Source: Lachnospiraceae bacterium (lineage in GTDB: Bacteria > Bacillota > Clostridia > Lachnospirales > Lachnospiraceae). From it: DNA of 17,085 nucleotides. The translations under genes were made by a program, and so were the position numbers. Position 1 is the first letter of the stretch, and every line of letters starts with the position of its first letter. The notes under the pieces were generated by a model. That model worked only from the letters and a program-made list of their open reading frames with translations, was not told where the DNA came from and made no database searches. The DNA lies in the NCBI GenBank assembly GCA_014804565.1, contig JAAUZN010000007.1:11388-28472 (forward strand), given 5' to 3'. Shown here piece after piece: positions 1 through 7,305 of this stretch.

Positions 1-662
1 TGCAGGACAAGGTGTGTATGGATATCGGCGCTTCCACCGGCGGTTTTACCGACTGTATGCTGCAAAACGGCGCTGGGAAGGTATATGCCATCGACGTGGG
101 ACACGGACAGCTGGCATGGACGCTCAGAAATGACGAACGTGTCATTTGTATGGAGAAAACAAATTTCCGCTATGTGACCAAGGAGCAGATCCGGGAGCAG
201 ATTGACTTCGCTTCCGTGGATGTTTCCTTTATTTCTCTCACAAAGATTTTGATCCCCGCCAGAAATCTGCTGCGGGAGCAGGGGCAGATGGTGTGCCTGA
301 TCAAGCCTCAGTTTGAAGCCGGGCGGGATAAGGTCGGCAAAAAGGGTGTGGTGCGGGATCAGAAGGTGCACGCAGAGGTAGTGCACAGGACGGTCGATTA
401 TGCGGCTATGATCGGGTTTGCGGTGAAGGGACTTACCTATTCGCCGATCAAGGGACCGGAGGGCAATATAGAGTATCTGCTCTGGTTGGAAAAACAGGAG
501 GAAATTCCGGCGGAGGTCCTTGACCTGTCGGAGACGGAGGCGATTGCTGCGCTCTCGGAGCTTCTCGCGGAGGGGAACGGGGTTTCCAACAAAGGAGAGA
601 TGGCGGCGCGGATCAAAGAGGTTATTGAGGAAGCGCATAGGGCGCTTGACGAGGCGAAATAG
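1..662 (+). CDS. tlyA: TlyA-family rRNA 2'-O-methyltransferase, 5' end cut by the window
   Basis: Partial gene, read in the frame beginning at base 3. The reading frame is open to the left edge, so the GTG at 12 is not the real start; the missing part should hold the N-terminal S4 RNA-binding domain (full family length about 270 residues). Seen here is the FtsJ-like methyltransferase fold: the SAM-binding motif DIGASTGGFTDC (bases 21-56), an aspartate in DVSFISL (219-221) and a lysine in KPQFEAGRDKVGKKG (303-305). These match the K-D-K-E catalytic layout known for TlyA/RrmJ enzymes. Known members methylate 2'-OH groups of cytidines in 16S and/or 23S rRNA, and some are annotated as hemolysins. 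It lies three bases upstream of nadK, the usual order in Clostridia, so the two are probably cotranscribed. The family is certain; the exact rRNA target is not. Confidence 0.93.
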   Translation, partial: QDKVCMDIGASTGGFTDCMLQNGAGKVYAIDVGHGQLAWTLRNDERVICMEKTNFRYVTKEQIREQIDFASVDVSFISLTKILIPARNLLREQGQMVCLIKPQFEAGRDKVGKKGVVRDQKVHAEVVHRTVDYAAMIGFAVKGLTYSPIKGPEGNIEYLLWLEKQEEIPAEVLDLSETEAIAALSELLAEGNGVSNKGEMAARIKEVIEEAHRALDEAK

Positions 663-665
663 CGG

Positions 666-1502
666 ATGAAGAAATTTTATCTGATCACCAATGAGGTGAA
701 AGATCCTCAGGGGACATTTACAAAAAAGACAGCGGCTTATATTGAAGCTCATGGAGGAGAGGCGATTTGCGTCCAAAATGAGAGGCAGGCCTTTCAGGAA
801 GCCGAAGAAAGTCAGGTGGACTGTGCTTTGGTGCTTGGCGGTGACGGAACGGTTCTGCGGGCGGCCAGAAACATGATGGACAGCGCGGTGCCTCTTTTGG
901 GGGTCAATCTGGGTACGCTGGGGTATCTCTCGGAGGTGGAGAGCGCCTCTGTGGAGGAAGCCATAGAGAAGCTTTTGCGGGACGAATATGTCAGGGAGGA
1001 GCGGATGATGCTCTCAGGCAGGATCCTGGGGAGAGAGAACGAAGAGGAGCAGTATGCGCTAAATGATATCGTGATCTCCCGCTGCGGTTCTTTGCAGATC
1101 CTGAATGTCCGCATTTATGTGAATGGTCAGTTCCTGAACAACTATGGCGCGGACGGTGTGATCGTGGCGACACCAACGGGCTCCACAGGCTACAACCTGT
1201 CTGCGGGAGGCCCGATCGTGGAGCCCTCTGCCAGACTTTTGCTTTTGACGCCGATCTGTCCGCACACGCTGAATACACGCAGCATTGTTTTTGCGCCGGA
1301 GGATGAGATCGAGGTGGAGATCCCTTGTGGGAAGGATGGAAGCGAGCAGGTGGTGGAGGCCAATTTTGACGGCAGCCATAAGGTGACGCTGCGGACAGGC
1401 GACCGGATCGTTATTCACAGGGCAGATAAGACTACGGGGATCATAAGGCTGCAGATGGAGAGCTTTCTGGCGGTACTCCATAAAAAAATGTGTGAAGTTT
1501 AA
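666..1502 (+). CDS. nadK: NAD kinase
   Basis: Cytoplasmic ATP/polyphosphate-NAD kinase (PF01513 family) that phosphorylates NAD to NADP. The 278-residue product is of normal length. Visible motifs are GGDGT (residues 58-62, D60), NLGTLGYLSEVE, the NDIVISR segment that binds NAD, and the glycine-rich DGVIVATPTGSTGYNLSAGGP. The start is the ATG three bases after the tlyA stop. There is no strong Shine-Dalgarno sequence (only AGCGG), which suggests translational coupling to tlyA. It is followed at once by argR. Nothing is broken or unusual in the protein. Confidence 0.96.
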   Translation: MKKFYLITNEVKDPQGTFTKKTAAYIEAHGGEAICVQNERQAFQEAEESQVDCALVLGGDGTVLRAARNMMDSAVPLLGVNLGTLGYLSEVESASVEEAIEKLLRDEYVREERMMLSGRILGRENEEEQYALNDIVISRCGSLQILNVRIYVNGQFLNNYGADGVIVATPTGSTGYNLSAGGPIVEPSARLLLLTPICPHTLNTRSIVFAPEDEIEVEIPCGKDGSEQVVEANFDGSHKVTLRTGDRIVIHRADKTTGIIRLQMESFLAVLHKKMCEV

Positions 1503-1524
1503 GGCAGGAGGATTGAAACCTGTT

Positions 1525-1974
1525 ATGAAGAAAAAGAGACATGAAAAGATCATAGAGCTGATCACGCAGTATGAAGTGGAAACCCAGGAGGAACTGGTGG
1601 ATCATCTGCGGCGTGACGGCTACAAGGTCACCCAGGCAACGGTATCCAGAGATATCAGGGAGTTAAAGCTATCCAAAATTCCAAGCGGCAGGGGGAGACA
1701 AAAATACGTCGCCTTTGACGGGGAGGAGCCTTATCTGGGAGATAAGTACAGCAGGGTGTTAAAGGAAGGGTATGTGTCCATGGAGCTGGCGCAGAATCTT
1801 TTGGTCTTAAAGACAGTGGCCGGTATGGCCATGGCGGTAGCAGCGGCCGTGGATGCCTTGAAGATAGAGGAGATCGTGGGCTGTATTGCCGGGGATAATA
1901 CTGTGATGATGGCCATGCGGAGCGTACAGGACGCAGAGATCGTGATGGAGAAAATCGGCAGAATGGTGGGGTGA
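1525..1974 (+). CDS. argR: Arginine repressor ArgR/AhrC
   Basis: Hexameric arginine-responsive DNA-binding regulator; in the family it represses arginine biosynthesis and may activate catabolism. The product is 149 residues, typical length. The N-terminal winged helix carries the recognition signature TVSRDIRELKL (S41, R42). The C-terminal arginine-binding and oligomerisation domain carries GCIAGDNT (119-126). Most family members have two aspartates there (GDDT); here the second is Asn125. I chose ATG 1525, giving MKKKRHEKI, because it matches the usual N-terminus. AGGAGG lies at 1506-1511, a rather long 13-base spacing. In-frame GTG 1492 (inside the nadK end) and TTG 1513 (one base after the SD) are less likely starts. 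It sits between nadK and recN, a conserved clostridial order. Confidence 0.94.
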   Translation: MKKKRHEKIIELITQYEVETQEELVDHLRRDGYKVTQATVSRDIRELKLSKIPSGRGRQKYVAFDGEEPYLGDKYSRVLKEGYVSMELAQNLLVLKTVAGMAMAVAAAVDALKIEEIVGCIAGDNTVMMAMRSVQDAEIVMEKIGRMVG

Positions 1975-1975
1975 G

Positions 1976-3652
1976 ATGTTACAGAGCTTACATGTGAAAA
2001 ATCTGGCATTGATCGATGAGACGGAGGTTGCATTCGGGGAGGGACTCAATATTCTCACCGGGGAGACCGGAGCGGGAAAGTCTATCATCATCGGATCCAT
2101 TAACCTGGCGCTGGGAGCAAAGGCGGACAAGGAGATGATCCGTTCAGGGGCAGAGTATGCCCTGGTGGAGCTGATCTTTACGGTGGAGGATGCTGCCAGA
2201 CAAAAGGCAATACAGGATATGGAGCTTCCCATGGAGGAAGGGCAGGTGATCCTGCAGAGAAAGATCCTGCCAAACCGCAGCGTCTGTAAGGTGTGCGGTG
2301 AGACGGTAACTGCAAGACAGCTTAGACAGCTTGCGGAGATTCTGATCGATATCCACGGGCAGCACGAGCACCAGTCTCTTTTGCGGACAGCCAGACAGCT
2401 GGAGATTCTGGATGCCTATGCGGGAGAGGCTCTGGAGGAGAAAAAGGCAAAGCTGCGGGACGTTTATCACCAGTATCGGAAAAACGAGAAAGAATTGTCC
2501 GAGAACGAGATGGATGAGGAGACACGGAGAAGGGAATGCTCTCTGGCGGAGTTCGAGTGCCGGGAGATCGAGGAGGCAGCTCTTGTTCCCGGGGAGGATG
2601 AGGAGGTCGAGAAGGCATATCAGAGAATGAACAATGCCCGAAAGATCGAGGAGGCAGCAGTCAGTGCGCATACGCTCTGTGGCTATGAGGATAACGGGGC
2701 GGGCAGCATGATCGCCCGTGCGATCCGGGAGATCCGGAGTGTCGCTGTCTACGACGAGACCCTGCAGGAATATGAAAGGCAGCTATTGGATATAGATGGT
2801 CTTTTGAACGATTATAACAGAGGGATGGCGGCTTATCTCGGCGGACTGGAATTTGACGGCAGCCGGTTTGCACAGACGGAACAGCGGTTGAATCTTTTGA
2901 ACCATTTAAAATCAAAATATGGAAGTTCGGTAGAGGAAATTCTTGCATACCGTGCGCGGGCGCTGGAAACCATAGAAAAGTATCAGGATTATGACACCTA
3001 CAGGGCTTCTCTGCTGGAAAAGACGGAGAAGTTGAAAAAAGAGGCGCTGTCCTTATGCGGAGAGATTTCCGATGTGCGAAGAAAGAATGCGCAGACGTTG
3101 GCGGAGCAGATGCGGCAGGCACTGACGGATCTGAATTTTGAGCAGGCAGTTTTTGAGATTGATGTGAGGTCGGATGAGACATGGATGGGAGAAAACGGCT
3201 TTGATCAGATATGTTTTCGTATCTCAACCAATCCGGGCGAACCGGTGCGGGAGCTGGCGCAGGTAGCCAGCGGTGGAGAACTCTCCCGTATTATGCTGGC
3301 GTTAAAGACGGTGCTTGCGGATAAGGATGACATCGAGACGCTGATCTTCGATGAGATTGATGCGGGGATCAGCGGCAGGACTGCCTGGAAGGTATCTGAG
3401 AAGATGGGAATTCTGGGTAAAGGACACCAGTTGATCTGCATCACCCACCTGCCCCAGATCGCGGCGATGGCGGATACTCATTATGTGATCGAAAAGCAGG
3501 TCGTGGAGCAAAGATCCATAACCGGAATCCGGGAACTTTCTGAAAAGGAGAGTGTGGAGGAACTGGCCCGGATGCTGGGAGGCGACAGTATTACGGAGAA
3601 TGCGTTGAAAAATGCCGAAGAAATGAAAGAATTGGCAGGAAAAAACAAATAA
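1976..3652 (+). CDS. recN: DNA repair protein RecN
   Basis: SMC-like ATPase that acts early in double-strand-break repair by homologous recombination. The 558 residues are normal for RecN. The N-terminal Walker A is GETGAGKS (29-36, K35) and a conserved LIDIHGQHEHQSL segment follows at about residues 121-133. A long charged coiled-coil middle (about 150-370) leads to the ABC signature ASGGELS (S432-E435) and the Walker B IFDEIDAGISG (D459, E460), followed by ITHLPQIAAMAD. The ATG follows the argR stop after a single base, with GGTGGGG just upstream as a possible ribosome site, so coupling to argR is likely. The gene ends the core operon; a rho-independent terminator follows at 3690-3725. Confidence 0.96.
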   Translation: MLQSLHVKNLALIDETEVAFGEGLNILTGETGAGKSIIIGSINLALGAKADKEMIRSGAEYALVELIFTVEDAARQKAIQDMELPMEEGQVILQRKILPNRSVCKVCGETVTARQLRQLAEILIDIHGQHEHQSLLRTARQLEILDAYAGEALEEKKAKLRDVYHQYRKNEKELSENEMDEETRRRECSLAEFECREIEEAALVPGEDEEVEKAYQRMNNARKIEEAAVSAHTLCGYEDNGAGSMIARAIREIRSVAVYDETLQEYERQLLDIDGLLNDYNRGMAAYLGGLEFDGSRFAQTEQRLNLLNHLKSKYGSSVEEILAYRARALETIEKYQDYDTYRASLLEKTEKLKKEALSLCGEISDVRRKNAQTLAEQMRQALTDLNFEQAVFEIDVRSDETWMGENGFDQICFRISTNPGEPVRELAQVASGGELSRIMLALKTVLADKDDIETLIFDEIDAGISGRTAWKVSEKMGILGKGHQLICITHLPQIAAMADTHYVIEKQVVEQRSITGIRELSEKESVEELARMLGGDSITENALKNAEEMKELAGKNK

Positions 3653-3673
3653 TTAGGAAATTAAAAAAATAGG

Positions 3674-3746
3674 ATTCTTCACATACTAGAAAGGACATAC
3701 TGTAAATGTGTGTCCTTTATTTTTGTTATAGGAGAATGTGAAGAGT
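3674..3746 (+). promoter_or_regulatory. Long-range inverted repeat covering the spoIVB start
   Basis: Bases 3674-3684 (ATTCTTCACAT) pair with 3736-3746 (ATGTGAAGAGT) over 11 positions with one G-U. The right arm begins directly after the Shine-Dalgarno AGGAGA (3730-3735) and ends on the first two bases of the GTG start codon. The recN terminator hairpin lies inside the loop. In RNA read through from recN, this fold could hide the spoIVB start. Seen: the pairing. Inferred: any regulatory role. Confidence 0.4.
3690..3725 (+). terminator. Rho-independent terminator after recN
   Basis: An 11-bp stem, 3690-3700 (AAAGGACATAC) with 3708-3718 (GTGTGTCCTTT, one G-U), has a 7-base loop and is followed by ATTTTTG. 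It lies 37 bases after the recN stop and would separate the core operon from spoIVB. Confidence 0.85.
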
Positions 3747-5088
3747 GGACAATTCGATATATATGACCAAGCGACAGGAGAGAAAATACCGGAGTTTTTT
3801 GTGGGTGCTGCTTCTGATAGGAGTGTTGGCGCTTCTGTGTAACATCTATTTTTCCTATTGGCAGAAAATTCCGTCAAAGATCAAGATTCGTGCCGGTGTG
3901 GAGCAGGAATTTGATTTCCGGGTGCCCGTGTCGGGAGAAATCTATCGAACCGCAGAGGAGGTTGCGCCGGTATCTACCGTGACGGATGTGGACAGAGAGG
4001 CGGAAGAGGCTCTTCTGGCCGGCGGAGAGGACAGGGAAAGTATCCATGTAGATTTTGCACATACCGTGCGACTGAAAGCAAACGAAGTCGATACTTATCA
4101 GATGGACCTGAAACTGTTTGGTGTGCTGCCCTATAAGAATGTGGATGTGGAGGTGATCCAGGATAAAATGCTGATCCCTTCCGGACTCCCCATCGGCATC
4201 TATGTGAAGACGGACGGTGTGCTGGTGGTAGGAATCGGGGAGTTTGAAAGCAGTGAAGGGGAGACCATATCGCCTGCCAAGTATGTGCTGCAAAAGGGAG
4301 ATTATATTTTGAAGTGCGACGGGGAGGCGGTGGAAAACAAGAAACAGTTTATCAGTATGGTGGAGAGCTCTGAGGGAGAGGACATGATACTTACGATCCG
4401 TCGGAATAATGAAGTAACAGATGTTATGGTAAGCCCCGGCGCCAATCAGATGCAGGAGTGGAAGCTGGGAATCTGGATCAGGGACAATGCGCAGGGAATC
4501 GGTACCATGACTTATGAGGGAACAGATAACACTTTCGGCGCGCTGGGCCATGGCATCAACGATGTGGACACATCCATTCTGATGAATCTGGAGGAGGGAA
4601 CCCTCTATAAAACAGAGATCGTGGGCATTACCAGAGGCGCTAACGGCGCGCCCGGGGAATTGACGGGATACATCGAATATGACAGCGACAATGTGATCGG
4701 AGAGATCACGGAGAATACGGCGGAAGGGATTTTCGGTGTCTGTGACAACGAGCTGATAGAGAATGCTGCCTTCGAGCCCATTCCCATTGCGTTAAAGCAG
4801 GAGATCGAGCTGGGACCGGCCCAGATCATCTGTTCCGTTTCGGGCGAGCCGGAATTTTATGATGTGGAGATCGTGGAGGTGGATCTGGAGCATGAGAATG
4901 TCAACAGAGGCATCGTGATCCGGGTGGTGGACGAAAAGCTTCTGATGCTGACGGGAGGGATCATACAGGGTATGAGCGGCAGCCCGATCATCCAGAACGG
5001 CAAGCTGGCGGGGGCGGTCACTCATGTGCTGGTAAATGATTCCACAAAGGGGTATGGGATCTTTATTGAGGAGATGCTGACACACTAG
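3745..5088 (+). CDS. spoIVB: SpoIVB sporulation serine peptidase (S55)
   Basis: Forespore-made peptidase that, in Bacillus subtilis, is secreted into the intermembrane space and triggers the SpoIVFB/pro-sigma-K checkpoint. The 447 residues begin with a basic stretch and one membrane segment (about 18-38). A PDZ-like region follows at about 150-230, then the S55 domain. The likely catalytic histidine is H269 in ALGHGIND and the nucleophile is S411 in GMSGSP. The start is GTG 3745, nine bases after AGGAGA; the nearby ATG 3736 is followed directly by a stop. The gene stands alone between the recN terminator and a new promoter at 5118. I see no clear terminator behind it. In many Bacillota spo0A comes next, but not here. 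The intact active site indicates a sporulating lineage. Confidence 0.95.
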   Translation: MDNSIYMTKRQERKYRSFLWVLLLIGVLALLCNIYFSYWQKIPSKIKIRAGVEQEFDFRVPVSGEIYRTAEEVAPVSTVTDVDREAEEALLAGGEDRESIHVDFAHTVRLKANEVDTYQMDLKLFGVLPYKNVDVEVIQDKMLIPSGLPIGIYVKTDGVLVVGIGEFESSEGETISPAKYVLQKGDYILKCDGEAVENKKQFISMVESSEGEDMILTIRRNNEVTDVMVSPGANQMQEWKLGIWIRDNAQGIGTMTYEGTDNTFGALGHGINDVDTSILMNLEEGTLYKTEIVGITRGANGAPGELTGYIEYDSDNVIGEITENTAEGIFGVCDNELIENAAFEPIPIALKQEIELGPAQIICSVSGEPEFYDVEIVEVDLEHENVNRGIVIRVVDEKLLMLTGGIIQGMSGSPIIQNGKLAGAVTHVLVNDSTKGYGIFIEEMLTH

Positions 5089-5117
5089 GAAATTTGCGCT
5101 AGGAAAGGAAGCTCTCA

Positions 5118-5146
5118 TTGACAAAGTTCGTGATGGGGATTATAAT
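5118..5146 (+). promoter_or_regulatory. Consensus sigma-A promoter for the MCP-LacI-kinase operon
   Basis: The -35 TTGACA (5118-5123) and -10 TATAAT (5141-5146) are exact consensus hexamers separated by the ideal 17 bases. The expected transcription start is near 5153, giving a leader of about 88 bases before the MCP start at 5241. Confidence 0.85.
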
Positions 5147-5161
5147 TTTATGTAACATTTA

Positions 5162-5181
5162 GTAAAACGTTTAACAAACGT
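5162..5181 (+). promoter_or_regulatory. Probable LacI-family operator
   Basis: GTAAAACGTTTAAC (5162-5175) is a 14-base palindrome centred on CG with six of seven positions paired, the typical form of LacI/GalR operators. An overlapping perfect repeat, ACGTTT-AAC-AAACGT, spans 5167-5181. It sits just downstream of the predicted transcription start, where a bound repressor would block transcription. The likely binder is the LacI protein encoded at 7306 (autoregulation). CcpA is an alternative, although the standard cre pattern matches only in its core. Confidence 0.65.
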
Positions 5182-5204
5182 GGGGTATCAATAATATAAG
5201 GGAA

Positions 5205-5219
5205 ATGCGCGGGGCGCAT
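5205..5219 (+). promoter_or_regulatory. Leader hairpin upstream of the MCP ribosome site
   Basis: ATGCGC (5205-5210), loop GGG, GCGCAT (5214-5219) form a perfect 6-bp GC-rich stem in the leader. It ends six bases before the Shine-Dalgarno AGGGGG (5226-5231). No T-run follows, so it is not a terminator. It may stabilise the mRNA or affect translation. This hairpin also covers the upstream in-frame ATG at 5205, a further reason to prefer ATG 5241. Confidence 0.4.
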
Positions 5220-5240
5220 CAGAACAGGGGGCCTATAAGA

Positions 5241-7289
5241 ATGAAGACTTGGAAGCTTGGACTTGGCATGAAAATTACGATCTGTATCCTGATCATGCAG
5301 ATCGTGGTGATGGGAGCAATGGTAGCGTTTGTCGGCAGTGCCATTACCAATAACACGAGAAGCAGCACCACGAACAGTATGGAGACGGTGGTGGAGGAGC
5401 GAAGCCAGATCATCGAGAATTATGTGGAGGAAGTAGAAAAGCTTCTCACAGCCTACAGCAGAGCCGGTGAGATACAGGCTGTGTTAAAAAATCCGATGGA
5501 TGAAGCGGCAGCGGCAGCGGCACAGGCATATACGGAAAAATTTTCGGCAGATGTCAGTAATCTGGAAGGCTTCTACGTGAGTGAATGGAATACGCATGTG
5601 CTTGCTCATACCAATGCAGCGGTGGTAGGTATCACCACGAGAGAAGGAGATCCGCTGAAAGCGCTGCAGGATGCCATGCTTGCGGCGGATGGTGTCTATA
5701 ATACCGGTATTATCATATCCCCCGCCAGCGGGCAGCAGGTCGTCTCCATGTACCAGGCGGTTTTTGATGAGAATGGCAATCCCATTGGTCTGGTGGGCGG
5801 CGGCGTCTTTACGACAGGACTTATTCAACTTTTGGATTCCCTGACTATGCAGGGAATGGAGAATGCGGAGTACTGCATGGTGAATGTGGGAAACGGACAG
5901 TACATATTCTGCGAGGACGCTGAGAAGGTGGCGGCGGAGGCGGAGGAGGAGTATATCCGCACACTCTGTGCGCAGTATTCGGGAAAAACCGAGAACAGCA
6001 TGGGATTTACAGAATTTATGCAGGATGGACAGGATAATATTGCGACTTATTACTATATGGCTGACAGAGGATGGCTCTTTATCGTCTCCGATACCGTGAA
6101 AGAGATTTTTTCTGCCACAGACACTTTAAAACAGATCATGACCGTTTATGTGGTAATAGCGCTGGTGATCCTGCTGGTGGTATCCGGTGTGATCATCCGT
6201 GGCTTTATGAATCCTATGGGAGCGATCGAGGAAAGTATCGTCGCATTGCAGAATTTTAATATTGCAGATAATCCGAGAATCAAAAAACATATCAACCGGA
6301 AGGATGAGCTGGGCAGCATCGCGGAGGCTACCGACGGGCTGATCAGTTCTTTGCAGTCCATATCCGATACCCTGAACGAATGTTCGCGTTCGCTCAATGA
6401 GAAGGCGGAGAGCATGCACGAATCTTCCAGGTCGCTGGCAGACGGAACCACAGATAATATCGCGGTCACGCAGCAGCTTTCGGCTTCCATGGACAATACA
6501 AATTCGCTTGTCAAGAATGTAAATTCGGAGATTGACAATATCAATCAGCTGGTTGAGAGTATTTTAGACGGGATCAAGTCCTCGGTGGGCACCAGCAGCG
6601 ATGTGATCGAAAGCGCTCAGGATATGAAAAAGCAGGCTGATTATACCTATCAGAATGGTGAAGTAAAATTATCCGAGACCAGAGAGGAGATCGAGGAAGC
6701 AATCGAGAAGCTGAAGAGCCTGACCAAGATCAATGATCTGGCGGCGGAGATCCTCAGTATTGCCGGCAAGACAAATCTGCTGTCGCTCAATGCTTCCATT
6801 GAGGCTGCCAGAGCCGGAGAGGCCGGAAAAGGATTTGCCGTGGTGGCAGGGTCTATCGCGAATCTGGCGGATACCTCCAAGGATACGGCTTCCTCTATCC
6901 AGGATATTTGTGGGGAGGCAAACAACAGTATCGCCATTGTCAACAGCTGCTTTGACTCCATCATTTCCTTTATCGAGCAGGATGTGGTGGTACAGTTTAA
7001 GGGATTTGCGGAAAAATCCACGGACTATAGCAGCGCTGTGGGACAGATCAAGGATAAGCTGGATGATATGCTGCATGCGGTGAAGCAGCTGGAGCAGTCT
7101 GTTACACGGATTTCTGAGAATGCCGGCAATGTAGGCATTATCATGGACGAGAATTATTCTGCAATCGGAACGATCGTGGAGAAGAATGAGTCCACCGCTG
7201 CGATCGCAGGCGTGACACAGGAACAGTCGATGCAGAACAGGGAGATGGCGGATCATCTCGGGGAAATCGTTGGAAAATTCCAACGATAA
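5241..7289 (+). CDS. Methyl-accepting chemotaxis protein with Cache-like sensor
   Basis: A 682-residue membrane receptor. An N-terminal membrane segment (about 10-35) leads to an extracellular sensor of about 260 residues that looks like a dCache domain, a second membrane segment (about 299-322), a HAMP-like linker and a long helical signalling domain. The hairpin tip reads TNLLSLNASIEAARAGEAGKGFAVVA (around residue 521), unmistakably MCP. After it comes VAGSIANLAD, where family members usually have VA(D/G)EVR(N/K)LA, so an acidic and a basic residue are missing. No C-terminal CheR-tethering pentapeptide is seen. ATG 5241 is chosen because AGGGGG lies nine bases upstream and the membrane segment follows at once; ATG 5205 would add 12 residues with poor ribosome-site spacing. 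First gene of the regulatory operon. The ligand is unknown; a sugar or oligosaccharide is inferred from context. Confidence 0.9.
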   Translation: MKTWKLGLGMKITICILIMQIVVMGAMVAFVGSAITNNTRSSTTNSMETVVEERSQIIENYVEEVEKLLTAYSRAGEIQAVLKNPMDEAAAAAAQAYTEKFSADVSNLEGFYVSEWNTHVLAHTNAAVVGITTREGDPLKALQDAMLAADGVYNTGIIISPASGQQVVSMYQAVFDENGNPIGLVGGGVFTTGLIQLLDSLTMQGMENAEYCMVNVGNGQYIFCEDAEKVAAEAEEEYIRTLCAQYSGKTENSMGFTEFMQDGQDNIATYYYMADRGWLFIVSDTVKEIFSATDTLKQIMTVYVVIALVILLVVSGVIIRGFMNPMGAIEESIVALQNFNIADNPRIKKHINRKDELGSIAEATDGLISSLQSISDTLNECSRSLNEKAESMHESSRSLADGTTDNIAVTQQLSASMDNTNSLVKNVNSEIDNINQLVESILDGIKSSVGTSSDVIESAQDMKKQADYTYQNGEVKLSETREEIEEAIEKLKSLTKINDLAAEILSIAGKTNLLSLNASIEAARAGEAGKGFAVVAGSIANLADTSKDTASSIQDICGEANNSIAIVNSCFDSIISFIEQDVVVQFKGFAEKSTDYSSAVGQIKDKLDDMLHAVKQLEQSVTRISENAGNVGIIMDENYSAIGTIVEKNESTAAIAGVTQEQSMQNREMADHLGEIVGKFQR

Positions 7290-7305
7290 GCAGGATTATA
7301 AATTT

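Noticed and set aside
3682..3688. CATACTA as a -10 element of a sigma-F/G promoter for spoIVB
   Set aside because: It fits the -10 pattern CATNNTA, but I found no -35 of the GNATA type at 14-18 bases upstream, so it is not claimed as a promoter.
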